Assembly (NCBI RefSeq): GCF_900564155.1
Contig: NZ_LS999839.1
Span: 5,329,097-5,393,096, forward strand
Origin: Pedobacter schmidteae
GTDB lineage: Bacteria > Bacteroidota > Bacteroidia > Sphingobacteriales > Sphingobacteriaceae
DNA: 64,000 nt
Direction: 5' to 3'
The translations under genes and the position numbers were made by a program. Below, piece by piece: positions 25,773 through 34,217 of this stretch; positions within the stretch are counted from its first letter, which is position 1, and each line of letters opens with the position of its first letter. Below the pieces are notes generated by a model that worked only from the letters and a program-made list of their open reading frames with translations, ran no database searches and was not told where the DNA came from.

Positions 25773-26984
25773 ATGGAACTTCCTATTTACTTAGATAATA
25801 ACGCAACTACCCCTCTTGATCCAAGAGTGTTGGAAGCGATGTTGCCCTATTTTACCAACAAGTTTGGTAATGCTGCAAGCCGTAACCATGCATTTGGATG
25901 GGTTGCAGAAGAAGGTGTTGATTATGCACGTGAACAAGCTGCCAAACTGATTGGTTGTACTGAGAAAGAAATCATTTTTACTTCAGGTGCAACAGAAGCT
26001 GATAACCTGGGTATCAAAGGTGTATTTGAAATGTATCAGGAAAAAGGTAACCATATCATTACGGCTACTACTGAGCATAAAGCAGTTTTAGATACCTGCA
26101 AACACTTGGAAAAACTGGGTGCAAAAGTTACTTATCTGAAAGTAAAATCAGATGGTTTAATTGACCTTCAGGAGCTGGAAGCAGCTATGACAGAGCAAAC
26201 CATTCTGGTAACCATTATGTATGGAAACAACGAAATCGGCGTAATCCAACCAGTTAAAGAAATAGCCGCTATTGCCCATAAATTTGGTGCTTTATTTATG
26301 ACAGATGCGACTCAGGCCGTAGGTAAAATACCTGTGGATGTAAATGCAGATGGCATAGATTTACTGGCTTTCTCGGCACATAAAATGTACGGACCTAAAG
26401 GTGTAGGTGTATTGTATGTACGTCGTAAAAACCCAAGGGTAAAAGTAACTGCACAGATGGACGGTGGTGGTCATGAACGCGGCATGCGCTCGGGTACATT
26501 AAACGTACCTGGCATTGTTGGTTTAGGAAAAGCCTGCGAGTTGTGCCGTTTGGAAATGGACGAGGAAGCTAAACGCCTATCGGCATTAAGAGATAAACTG
26601 GAAAATGCACTAAGCCAAATGGAAGAAAGCTACGTAAATGGCAACACACAACATCGTTTGCCTCATGTAGCCAACATTTCTTTTAAATATGTAGAAGGTG
26701 AAGGCTTAATGATGGCTATGAAAGATTTAGCAGTGTCTTCAGGTTCGGCCTGTACTTCTGCATCTTTAGAGCCTTCTTACGTTTTAAAGAGCCTTGGTTT
26801 ATCAGATGATCTTGCACACTCTTCTATCCGTTACGGATTGGGTCGTTTTACTACTGAAGAAGAAATTGACTACGCAATAGAAAATACTAAAAAAGCAGTT
26901 AATCACCTGAGAGATCTTTCTCCGCTTTGGGAAATGTTTAAAGACGGTGTAGATCTTAGCAAAATTGAGTGGGCAGAACACTAA
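25773..26984 (+). CDS. iscS: Cysteine desulfurase
   Basis: PLP enzyme that takes sulfur from cysteine for iron-sulfur cluster assembly. It has 403 residues. The PLP Lys lies in FSAHKMYGPKG near residue 206, and the persulfide Cys in SSGSACTSAS near residue 328. The N terminus (YLDNNATTPLDPRVLEAMLPY) is typical IscS. It is followed by iscU and an A-type carrier gene, so it heads a short isc operon. Confidence 0.96.
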   Translation: MELPIYLDNNATTPLDPRVLEAMLPYFTNKFGNAASRNHAFGWVAEEGVDYAREQAAKLIGCTEKEIIFTSGATEADNLGIKGVFEMYQEKGNHIITATTEHKAVLDTCKHLEKLGAKVTYLKVKSDGLIDLQELEAAMTEQTILVTIMYGNNEIGVIQPVKEIAAIAHKFGALFMTDATQAVGKIPVDVNADGIDLLAFSAHKMYGPKGVGVLYVRRKNPRVKVTAQMDGGGHERGMRSGTLNVPGIVGLGKACELCRLEMDEEAKRLSALRDKLENALSQMEESYVNGNTQHRLPHVANISFKYVEGEGLMMAMKDLAVSSGSACTSASLEPSYVLKSLGLSDDLAHSSIRYGLGRFTTEEEIDYAIENTKKAVNHLRDLSPLWEMFKDGVDLSKIEWAEH

Positions 26985-27037
26985 TTTTTTAAATTAAAAT
27001 ATTGGATAACGGGTTTTAAAACCTAAATCAAAAAAAG

Positions 27038-27451
27038 ATGGCATATTCAGAAAAAGTAATAGAACATTATACCAACCCAAGAAACGTTGGTACATTAAAT
27101 AAAGACAGCAAATCGGTAGGTACAGGCTTAGTTGGTGCACCAGAGTGCGGCGACGTGATGCGCTTACAAATTGAAGTAAATGAAGACAATGTAATCACCG
27201 ACGCCAAATTCAAAACATTTGGTTGCGGATCGGCTATTGCCTCTTCATCACTGGCTACCGAATGGCTGAAAGGTAAAAGTATAGACGAAGCTTTGGCTAT
27301 CGACAACATGGATATTGTAGAAGAGCTGGCCTTACCTCCGGTAAAAATTCACTGCTCGGTATTGGCGGAAGATGCCATAAAATCGGCCATCAATGACTAC
27401 CGTGTGAAAAATGGTATGGAGCCATTTGAGCTGGCTAAGTCTCATCATTAG
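27038..27451 (+). CDS. iscU: Iron-sulfur cluster scaffold protein IscU
   Basis: Scaffold on which [2Fe-2S] clusters are built with sulfur from IscS. The 137-residue chain has the three cluster Cys (GAPECGD, FGCGSAI, IHCSVLAE) and the Asp in CGDVM. The usual chaperone-binding segment reads LPPVKIHC. It is 53 bases from iscS. No hscA, hscB or fdx follows, so the operon is reduced. Confidence 0.96.
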   Translation: MAYSEKVIEHYTNPRNVGTLNKDSKSVGTGLVGAPECGDVMRLQIEVNEDNVITDAKFKTFGCGSAIASSSLATEWLKGKSIDEALAIDNMDIVEELALPPVKIHCSVLAEDAIKSAINDYRVKNGMEPFELAKSHH

Positions 27452-27461
27452 TATATAGATA

Positions 27462-27556
27462 TTAGTAGTTAGTATTTAGATAGCATGCATGATATCGATA
27501 CTCTGAGCCCTAAATACTAACTACTAAATACTAAGTACTAACTATTAAATACAAAT
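27462..27556. repeat. Inverted and iterated TACTAA-type repeat between iscU and iscA
   Basis: An 18-bp perfect inverted repeat (27462-27479 and 27510-27527; arm TTAGTAGTTAGTATTTAG) with a 30-base loop. The right arm runs on into imperfect copies of TACTAAC/TACTAAA up to near 27556, just before iscA. It would form a strong AU-rich hairpin inside the isc mRNA. No coding potential is seen. Confidence 0.75.
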
Positions 27557-27559
27557 AAG

Positions 27560-27886
27560 ATGATCACAATCACTGATAAAGCAAAAAGCAAAATCGACCA
27601 GTTAATGGAAGAGTCGCAAATGGATGCCTCGTATTTTTTGCGTGTATCTGTTAAAGGAGGAGGATGTTCAGGATTATCGTATAACCTGGACTTTGACGAT
27701 GAAGAAAAGACAGGCGATCAGTTTTTTGAAGACAAAGGGATCAGAATAGCCTTGGATATGAAGTCCTTCCTTTACCTGGCAGGCACTGAACTTGATTTTT
27801 CTGATGGCTTAAATGGAAAAGGGTTTAACTTTAACAATCCTAATGCAAGCCGCTCCTGCGGTTGCGGCGAAAGCTTTTCCGTTTAA
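27560..27886 (+). CDS. iscA: A-type iron-sulfur carrier protein (HesB/IscA family)
   Basis: A-type carrier that passes clusters to target proteins. The 108-residue chain has the three conserved Cys: GGGCSGLSY and the C-terminal CGCGESF. IscA, ErpA and SufA are hard to tell apart by sequence; the position after iscS-iscU favours the isc name. Confidence 0.9.
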   Translation: MITITDKAKSKIDQLMEESQMDASYFLRVSVKGGGCSGLSYNLDFDDEEKTGDQFFEDKGIRIALDMKSFLYLAGTELDFSDGLNGKGFNFNNPNASRSCGCGESFSV

Positions 27887-27907
27887 AATACAATCATTAT
27901 ATTTACA

Positions 27908-27945
27908 TAGGCCGGCACAGTTTAATCTGTACCGGCCTATTTTTA
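27908..27945 (+). terminator. Rho-independent terminator of the isc operon
   Basis: Stem TAGGCCGG..ACAG/CTGT..CCGGCCTA with one mismatch and a 6-base loop, followed by TTTTTA. It lies 21 bases after the iscA stop. Confidence 0.9.
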
Positions 27946-27966
27946 TAAGCAACCAAACCTTTCCAT

Positions 27967-29880
27967 ATGGAATTATTTAATGAGCACTCTACCATTCCCA
28001 CACTATTAAGGAATGTAGTCAAAAACATTCACCAACCGGAAGAAACATTCCTGATCCACAAAAAAGACGCCGTATGGGAAGAGGTTTCGTACCGACACAC
28101 CCTTGATTGTGCGGATGCAGTTTCTGCGTTTTTTTTAGCAAAAGGCGTAGTTAAGGGCGACAGAATGGGACTGATGATAGAAAACTCACCTGAATACGTT
28201 TATTACGATCAGGGAATACAGCAAATTGGTGCCATTAATGTGTCTATTTATCCAACCCTATCAGAGCATGAAGTTGCCTATATTGTAAACGACTCGGGTA
28301 TGCGGGCCATACTGATTGGCAATACTTTTCTATATAAAAAAATCCTAAAAATAGCGGCCAACTGCCGGAAACTGGAATACATCATCCCTGCCTTTCCCGA
28401 ATATCAAAAGATAGCTGTTCCGGAGGGGTTAAATGTTGGTATCATCAGTTTTGAAGAAATACTGAAAAAAGCCGGAAAAACAAGCGCCGTAGAATTGGCT
28501 CAAATCAATAAGCTACGCAGCCAGGTACGGCCAGCTGATATTTCATCACTCATTTACACTTCTGGCACCACCGGAACGCCCAAAGGTGTGATGTTGTCTC
28601 ACAGTAATTTTGTTGAAAATGTAAAGGTTTGTCTGCAGCAAATCCCCGTGATTGACGAGACTGAAACTTTTCTATCTTTTTTACCTTTGTCACATGTATT
28701 TGAGCGAACCGCCACTTATCATGTTTGCTGCGCCCAGGGCTGTAAAATAGCCTATGCGCAAAGTCTGGAACTGCTGGCTAAAAACATGGGCGAAATAAAA
28801 CCTACGGTAATGAGCTGCGTGCCGCGGCTGCTTGAAAAAATACACGACAAAGCTATCAAAAGCGGCACAGCCGGCGGTGGTTTAAAAGCCAAAATATTTC
28901 TGTGGGCACTGGAAACAGGACAAAACTACAGAAGGAAAAAAGAAGCAGGCAAAAATCCTGGCATCTTTCTTTCAGCCGAAAAAGCCCTGGCCGAGAAACT
29001 GGTATTCAGCAAAATCAAGGAAAAGACTGGTGGAAGGTTAAAATTCATGATCTCGGGTGGTGCTGCCTTACCTAAAAACGTTGGCGAATTTTTCGGCAAC
29101 CTGGGCATTAAAATTCTGGAAGGTTTCGGACTAACAGAAACATCGCCCGTAATGGCGGTTACCGAATTCCATCGTCAGGTTTATGGTACAGTAGGCAGAG
29201 TAATACCTGGTATAGAAATTGGCATTCAGGATGTAGAATCGAAAGCGATGGTAAGTATCCAGACACATGACACTTTTGACGAAAACTTTGAATGTACCGA
29301 AGGAGAAATTATTGTGAGAGGACATTGTGTGATGCAAGGATATTTTAATAAACCTGCCGAAACCGCAGAAGCTATTGACAAAGACAATTGGTTCCATACC
29401 GGCGATATTGGTCGATTTTTTAAAGGAAACCTGCAGATTACCGATCGCCTGAAAAACATGATTGTAAATGCCTACGGTAAAAATGTATACCCCACACCGG
29501 TAGAGAACGTGTATATGAAAAGCCTTAAGATAGATCAGATTTTTTTGATTGGCGACAAACGCGAATACCTTACAGCTATTGTTATACCCAATAAGGAAAA
29601 CCTTCAGGAGGCTTTTAAACTTCCCGAATCCTTTTTCCAGCAAGCGGAGGTGTTTATTCAGGAAAAAGAAATCATCGATTGGATTGGTCAGGACCTTAAA
29701 AAATTGTCCAACGAGCTGGCAAAATTTGAACGCATTAAAAACTTCAAAATAAAGCGTAATCCTTTTAGCATAGAAGAAGGTGAAATTACGCCTACATTAA
29801 AAGCCAAGCGGAAAGTGATTGAAACAAAATATGCCGAAGCCATTAATGAAATGTATGCCGAGGCTGTTGAAGCAGATTAA
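27967..29880 (+). CDS. Long-chain acyl-CoA synthetase (AMP-forming)
   Basis: Adenylate-forming enzyme that activates fatty acids to acyl-CoA. The 637-residue length and pattern match the bacterial long-chain group. The P-loop-like motif SSLIYTSGTTGTPKG is near residue 195, GFGLTETSP near residue 387, the YRYHTGD-like motif reads NWFHTGDIG, and the hinge region includes DRLKNMIVNAYGKNVYP. The late catalytic Lys is within the C-terminal region. It has no signal peptide. The substrate chain length cannot be fixed from sequence. Confidence 0.9.
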   Translation: MELFNEHSTIPTLLRNVVKNIHQPEETFLIHKKDAVWEEVSYRHTLDCADAVSAFFLAKGVVKGDRMGLMIENSPEYVYYDQGIQQIGAINVSIYPTLSEHEVAYIVNDSGMRAILIGNTFLYKKILKIAANCRKLEYIIPAFPEYQKIAVPEGLNVGIISFEEILKKAGKTSAVELAQINKLRSQVRPADISSLIYTSGTTGTPKGVMLSHSNFVENVKVCLQQIPVIDETETFLSFLPLSHVFERTATYHVCCAQGCKIAYAQSLELLAKNMGEIKPTVMSCVPRLLEKIHDKAIKSGTAGGGLKAKIFLWALETGQNYRRKKEAGKNPGIFLSAEKALAEKLVFSKIKEKTGGRLKFMISGGAALPKNVGEFFGNLGIKILEGFGLTETSPVMAVTEFHRQVYGTVGRVIPGIEIGIQDVESKAMVSIQTHDTFDENFECTEGEIIVRGHCVMQGYFNKPAETAEAIDKDNWFHTGDIGRFFKGNLQITDRLKNMIVNAYGKNVYPTPVENVYMKSLKIDQIFLIGDKREYLTAIVIPNKENLQEAFKLPESFFQQAEVFIQEKEIIDWIGQDLKKLSNELAKFERIKNFKIKRNPFSIEEGEITPTLKAKRKVIETKYAEAINEMYAEAVEAD

Positions 29881-29940
29881 GTTAAGGAAATTATTTTATT
29901 CATTTTAGTTTAATTAGAATAAAGAACTGAGTTAAATCCC

Positions 29941-29948
29941 TATTTTTG
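29941..29948 (+). promoter_or_regulatory. Probable -7 element of lysS
   Basis: TATTTTTG fits TAnnTTTG and lies 52 bases before the ATG. No TTG or TTTG -33 element is present at the right distance, so confidence is limited. Confidence 0.4.
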
Positions 29949-30000
29949 CCTAGTTATAAATTAATACACGAATCAGGCAGCTGCCTGATGTAAAAAATAT

Positions 30001-31725
30001 ATGAGTACAGGACTATCAGAATTAGAAGTATTGCGCCGTAATTCGTTAAATCAATTACGTGAGCTGGGAATCAATCCCTACCCTGCCGAAGCATTTGAGA
30101 TCAATGCCAATGCAGCCGATATATTAGCGAACTACGAACGTGATAAAACTGCCTATAAGAATATCAGCATGGCCGGCCGGATCATGAGCCGCCGCATTAT
30201 GGGTAGCGCTTCTTTTGTAGAACTGCAGGATTCGACCGGAAGAATCCAGGTTTACCTGAAAAGGGACGACCTTTGTCCGGATGAAAACGACAAAACCTTG
30301 TACAATACCGTTTTCAAAAAACTAATGGACCTGGGTGACTTTATTGGCATTAAAGGTTATGTGTTTATCACACAAACGGGAGAAATTTCTGTTCACGTGA
30401 CCGAACTGACTTTATTGTCTAAATCATTAAAACCTTTGCCTATCGTGAAACGCGACGAGGAAGGGAATATCTATGACGGTTTTACCGATCCTGAAATGCG
30501 TTACAGACAACGTTATGTGGATTTAACGGTAAATCCAAACTTTAAGCAGATCTTTATCAGCCGTTCTAAGGTGATCAATACCATGCGCAGCTATTTTGAT
30601 AATCAGGGCTGGATGGAAGTAGAAACGCCTATCCTGCAACCTATCCATGGTGGTGCTGCTGCGCGTCCCTTCGCCACACACCATAATACACTGGATATGC
30701 CTCTTTACCTGCGTATCGCTAACGAATTGTATTTAAAAAGGCTAATCGTTGCGGGCTTTGATGGGGTATATGAGTTCGGAAAAATGTTCAGAAATGAAGG
30801 GATGGACAGAACGCATAACCCGGAGTTTACTTCCATGGAAATCTATGTAGCGTACAAAGATTATATATGGATGATGGCCATGGTAGAAGAGTGCCTGGAA
30901 AAAGTTGCTATAGCTATTCATGGATCGCCGGTTGTAAAAGTTGGTGAGCACGAAATCAATTTTGAAGGTCCTTATGAAAAACTGACCATGTACGAGTCTA
31001 TCCAGAAGTACACCGGAATTGATGTATCGGCCATGACAGAGGAGGAAATAAAATCTGTTTGTTTAAGTCTGAATATTGAAGTTGATGCTTCAATGGGAAG
31101 GGGTAAGCTGATTGACGAGTTGTTTAGCGAAAAAGTTGAAGCCAATTTAATTCAACCTACCTATATCACAGACTATCCTTTGGAAATGACCCCTCTGGCC
31201 AAGAAACACAGAAGTAAAGAAGGCCTTGTGGAGCGTTTTGAGTTATTTGTAATGGGTAAAGAAATTGCAAATGCCTACTCTGAATTAAATGACCCGATTG
31301 ATCAGAAAGAACGTTTGGTTGAGCAATTAAAACTTGCCGAAAGAGGCGATGATGAAGCTATGGCCATGGATGACGACTTTATCCGTGCCTTGGAATATGG
31401 CATGCCTCCAACTTCAGGCCTAGGAATTGGTATAGACCGTCTGGTGATGCTGATGACCAACCAATCGACCATCCAGGAAGTATTGTTCTTCCCGCAGATG
31501 AGGCCGGAGAAAAAAGCTAAAGTAACAACTGACGAAGATTTTGTTGCCGCAGGCGTTCCCGCCGAATGGGTACAGGTGATCCGTAAAATGGGAATCAATA
31601 CCATTGAAGAGCTAAAAGCAGCTAATCCGAACAAGGTATTTAATGACCTTGGTGGTATGCGTAAAAAAATGAAACTGGAGCTGGCTATGCCTTCAAAAGA
31701 AGATGTAACAGCCTGGTTTGCTTAA
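30001..31725 (+). CDS. lysS: Lysyl-tRNA synthetase, class II, with C-terminal extension
   Basis: Charges tRNA-Lys. Residues 1-150 form the OB-fold anticodon-binding domain, and residues 165-505 the class II core. Motif 2 is visible as FRNEGMDRTHNPEFT and motif 3 as GLGIGIDRLVML. The usual LysS ends near FPQMRPE, but this chain goes on for about 70 residues (from AKVTTDEDF to the end). A segment there (GINTIEELKAANPNKVF) resembles a helix-hairpin-helix module. The extension may bind tRNA or DNA and appears to be a lineage trait. Confidence 0.96.
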   Translation: MSTGLSELEVLRRNSLNQLRELGINPYPAEAFEINANAADILANYERDKTAYKNISMAGRIMSRRIMGSASFVELQDSTGRIQVYLKRDDLCPDENDKTLYNTVFKKLMDLGDFIGIKGYVFITQTGEISVHVTELTLLSKSLKPLPIVKRDEEGNIYDGFTDPEMRYRQRYVDLTVNPNFKQIFISRSKVINTMRSYFDNQGWMEVETPILQPIHGGAAARPFATHHNTLDMPLYLRIANELYLKRLIVAGFDGVYEFGKMFRNEGMDRTHNPEFTSMEIYVAYKDYIWMMAMVEECLEKVAIAIHGSPVVKVGEHEINFEGPYEKLTMYESIQKYTGIDVSAMTEEEIKSVCLSLNIEVDASMGRGKLIDELFSEKVEANLIQPTYITDYPLEMTPLAKKHRSKEGLVERFELFVMGKEIANAYSELNDPIDQKERLVEQLKLAERGDDEAMAMDDDFIRALEYGMPPTSGLGIGIDRLVMLMTNQSTIQEVLFFPQMRPEKKAKVTTDEDFVAAGVPAEWVQVIRKMGINTIEELKAANPNKVFNDLGGMRKKMKLELAMPSKEDVTAWFA

Positions 31726-31746
31726 CATAAAAATAACAAAAGCTTA

Positions 31747-31783
31747 AAGGCTTGCTACGATAATTGTAGCAAGCCTTTTTTAC
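31747..31783 (+). terminator. Rho-independent terminator of lysS
   Basis: A 12-bp perfect stem AAGGCTTGCTAC/GTAGCAAGCCTT with a 7-base loop, then a T run. It is 21 bases past the lysS stop. Confidence 0.93.
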
Positions 31784-31810
31784 TTTTATACATATTTAAT
31801 TTGAAACGAT

Positions 31811-32026
31811 ATGAATAGCTCAAGTCTGGAAATCACAGAGAAAGAATACTGTATAAAACTAAGCAAAGAATCCTTTGATCTGACCTTAATCCGTCAACTG
31901 ATCACCAGGATACAATCGGAACAACTGTTCTTTAGCAGAAGAAAAGAAGATTTGGATGATGACATCATCAGCAGAACTTCATACACTGATCAGAACGAAA
32001 ACTTCGATAGATTAAGTGAAAAATAA
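31811..32026 (+). CDS. Small protein of unknown function
   Basis: A 71-residue soluble protein with a beta-like N terminus (SLEITEKEYCIKLSKESFDL), a central amphipathic helix (TLIRQLITRIQSE), and an acidic disordered tail. The gene is bounded by a terminator upstream and a hairpin downstream, and its codon use looks like the neighbours. The layout recalls antitoxin-like or regulator-associated small proteins, but no partner toxin is present, so no function is assigned. Confidence 0.6.
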   Translation: MNSSSLEITEKEYCIKLSKESFDLTLIRQLITRIQSEQLFFSRRKEDLDDDIISRTSYTDQNENFDRLSEK

Positions 32027-32051
32027 AAGGCCACATTTACATGTGGCCTTT
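32026..32051. terminator. Hairpin between convergent genes
   Basis: A perfect 11-bp stem AAAGGCCACAT/ATGTGGCCTTT with a TTAC loop begins at the last base of the 71-codon gene's stop codon. It lies 17 bases before the end of the convergent gene. It has only a short T stretch, so it is a likely bidirectional terminator. Confidence 0.75.
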
Positions 32052-32068
32052 GCTATTTGAAGATTTAA

Positions 32069-32608
32069 TTACCTGTATCTTACCTGCTGTTGCCTGTCCA
32101 ACATCCCCAACTGATCTTTCATCTGTTTAATCTGGTCGGCCAGCAATTTGTTTTTATCCGCTTTCTTGGCTTCAGTTAAATACATCTGAGCCTCACGTTT
32201 ATTCCGCTTAGCCATGGCAATTCCTGCCAGGCTTAACTTGGCCAGAGCAACGTTATGATCCATATGCATTCCTAAAGAAAGTGACTTCTTAAAATATTTC
32301 TCAGATTGCATTGGCGCTTTTCTCGATTCAATCAAACCAATCAATAAATTATAATAGCCATGCTGCACTCTGATCAGCTGCTTTTCATAATTGGTTATTC
32401 TGTTTAAATAAGCCTCGGCCTTGGCCATATTATCTTTTCTCAAAAACCATTGGGCCAGCAGCATATTCTCATTAAAGAAATAAGTAACCACAATTAAAAT
32501 GCTGATAAAAATGGCCAATATTCCCCATCCCCAAAATCCAAAGATCATAAGTGCTATTGCACCACCCAACACGGCAAAACCTAAAATAAGACGAACTACA
32601 TTTGGCAT
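32069..32608 (-). CDS. Membrane-anchored TPR-like protein
   Basis: A 179-residue protein with two adjacent N-terminal membrane helices (about residues 5-45, Gly/Ile/Phe rich), then a cytoplasmic or periplasmic helical region. The helical pairs there look like tetratricopeptide repeats (AKAEAYLNRITNYEKQL, SEKYFKKSLSLGMHMDHNVALAKLSLAGIAMAKRN, AQMYLTEAKKADKN). It is likely a scaffold. There is no enzyme motif. Transcribed alone, divergent from ung. Confidence 0.75.
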   Translation of the reverse strand: MPNVVRLILGFAVLGGAIALMIFGFWGWGILAIFISILIVVTYFFNENMLLAQWFLRKDNMAKAEAYLNRITNYEKQLIRVQHGYYNLLIGLIESRKAPMQSEKYFKKSLSLGMHMDHNVALAKLSLAGIAMAKRNKREAQMYLTEAKKADKNKLLADQIKQMKDQLGMLDRQQQVRYR

Positions 32609-32698
32609 ATTCTATTGTATTTTTTTTGCAAATATCGTGTTTAAATACCATAAATCAGATTTAATTTATAATTTCAGCAAAAAAAAGAATTGATTTAT

Positions 32699-33376
32699 AT
32701 GTCTGTCTCTATCGAAGAAAGTTGGTTGAAAGTATTGAGTGAAGAATTCGAAAAACCCTACATGAAATCGCTTAAGGCCTTTTTGCTGGAAGAAAAGCAA
32801 AAAAGCCATACAGTTTACCCTAAGGGAGCCGATATTTTTAATGCCTTAAACCATACACCTTTTGATAAAGTAAAAGTGGTCATATTGGGTCAGGATCCTT
32901 ACCACGGAACCGGACAAGCACATGGCCTTTCATTTTCGGTACAAAAAGGCGTGGCTGTGCCCCCTTCTTTAAAAAACATTTACAAAGAACTGGCATCCGA
33001 CATTTCCGGATTTCAAGTCCCGGCACATGGCAACCTCACACAATGGGCAGATGAAGGGGTATTGTTGCTAAACGCAACACTAACCGTAAGGGCTCATGAA
33101 GCAGGCTCCCATCAAAACCGGGGTTGGGAAATTTTTACAGATAAAATTATCAGCGAACTTTCGGAAAAAAGAACAGGGCTGGTCTTTCTGCTATGGGGAA
33201 GGTATGCTCAAAATAAAGCAGCATTGATTGATCAGACAAAACATACGATTATTGCTGCCGCACACCCCTCTCCTTTTTCGGCCTACAACGGTTTTTTGGG
33301 CAGCCGGCCATTTTCAAAAGCAAATGCAAAATTGTCAGAACAGGGACAAAGCCCGATAAACTGGCAAATTTCTTAA
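32699..33376 (+). CDS. ung: Uracil-DNA glycosylase
   Basis: Family 1 UDG that removes uracil from DNA in base excision repair. The 225-residue chain has the catalytic Asp in GQDPYHG near residue 63 and the His loop HPSPFSAYNGF near residue 185. The start chosen is the ATG at 32699; a TTG three codons earlier is less likely. It is a single gene followed by the second copy of the dispersed repeat. Confidence 0.97.
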   Translation: MSVSIEESWLKVLSEEFEKPYMKSLKAFLLEEKQKSHTVYPKGADIFNALNHTPFDKVKVVILGQDPYHGTGQAHGLSFSVQKGVAVPPSLKNIYKELASDISGFQVPAHGNLTQWADEGVLLLNATLTVRAHEAGSHQNRGWEIFTDKIISELSEKRTGLVFLLWGRYAQNKAALIDQTKHTIIAAAHPSPFSAYNGFLGSRPFSKANAKLSEQGQSPINWQIS

Positions 33377-33405
33377 AAAACTACAGGTTGTAATATTAGG
33401 ACGGT

Positions 33406-33542
33406 CGTCATCCTGACCTGGAACACAGCGGAAAGCTACGAAGTAAATTTATTTCAGGATCTCGTTTAAGCAGGTTTGAATATCATATTTGAGGGATCCT
33501 GACCACCCGGTAGCTGAGAAGCATAATAAATTCAGGATGACG
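33406..33542. repeat. Dispersed REP-like repeat, copy 2
   Basis: A 137-base copy of the element at 2404-2539. Here the terminal inverted repeat is perfect: CGTCATCCTGA and TCAGGATGACG. The inner half-unit boundary shows TCAGGATC and GGATCCTGACC. It lies between the convergent ung and Lrp genes. Confidence 0.78.
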
Positions 33543-33608
33543 AAGCGTATAAAACAGCAGCGCCTGCATCATTTGATACAGGCGCTACTACTGTTTAAAT
33601 TCTTAACA

Positions 33609-34079
33609 TTAGTACTCTAAAGGAACAATCGGCTCCTTCTTGGTAGTAGACATAATCATCATCGTTTGGAATGTTTTTACTACAGATATTTTGCTGATTT
33701 TATCCATAATCAAACGCTCATAAGCCTTGATGTCATTCACATAAACTTTCAACAGGAAATCGGCCTGTCCCGTAACGTGATGGCATTCCGTAATTTCCTT
33801 AATCTGGTTTACTTCATCTAAGAAAATCTGAATGGTATTGTTTTTATGAAAATCCAGTTGAACCTGTATAAAAGTTTTTATGCCCAGGCCCAGCTTTTCT
33901 TCGTCAACAAGGGCGTGATAACTCTTAATAAAACCCGAAACCTCCAGTTTCCTTACCCTTTCCAATGTTGGCGCCGGTGACAAGCCAATCTCCTGAGACA
34001 AAAGAAGGTTAGTCATCCTGCCGTTTTCCTGTAACAATTTAAGAATCTTAAAATCCGTTTTATCTAATTCTGTCGCCAT
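33609..34079 (-). CDS. Lrp/AsnC family transcriptional regulator
   Basis: A 156-residue regulator: winged helix at the N terminus (DKTDFKILKLLQENGRMTNL) and a RAM ligand-binding domain (about 65-145) for amino-acid-like effectors. The start at 34079 (MATELDK) is preferred over an extended frame to 34118, since the promoter lies just upstream of it. Effector and targets are unknown. Confidence 0.93.
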   Translation of the reverse strand: MATELDKTDFKILKLLQENGRMTNLLLSQEIGLSPAPTLERVRKLEVSGFIKSYHALVDEEKLGLGIKTFIQVQLDFHKNNTIQIFLDEVNQIKEITECHHVTGQADFLLKVYVNDIKAYERLIMDKISKISVVKTFQTMMIMSTTKKEPIVPLEY

Positions 34080-34096
34080 TATTTTAAAATTATGCC

Positions 34097-34129
34097 CAAA
34101 GATAGAATAACAATGCATTACACACCAAA
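34097..34129 (-). promoter_or_regulatory. Promoter of the Lrp gene
   Basis: On the - strand: TTTG, 21 bases, TATCTTTG, 17 bases before the ATG at 34079. The match is strong, and it shows that the longer upstream start cannot be right. Confidence 0.68.
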
Positions 34130-34180
34130 TTTTATTCTAAAAAAAAACCAATAATTTATCGTTTATTTCTCTTCTATTTT

Positions 34181-34196
34181 TTTAGATTTGTCTAAA
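34181..34196 (+). promoter_or_regulatory. Palindromic operator over the mntR promoter
   Basis: TTTAGATTTGTCTAAA is a palindrome with 6-base arms and a 4-base centre. It contains TAGATTTG, a full match to the -7 element, 27 bases before the mntR ATG. A related half-site (TTAGGTAAAC) follows at about 34204. A repressor bound here would block RNA polymerase, as expected for metal-dependent autoregulation by MntR/DtxR proteins. Confidence 0.6.
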
Positions 34197-34217
34197 TATA
34201 TAGTTAGGTAAACAAAA

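Noticed and set aside
27462..27556. CRISPR-like array between iscU and iscA
   Set aside because: Units are too short and uneven, without spacers of fixed length or cas genes.
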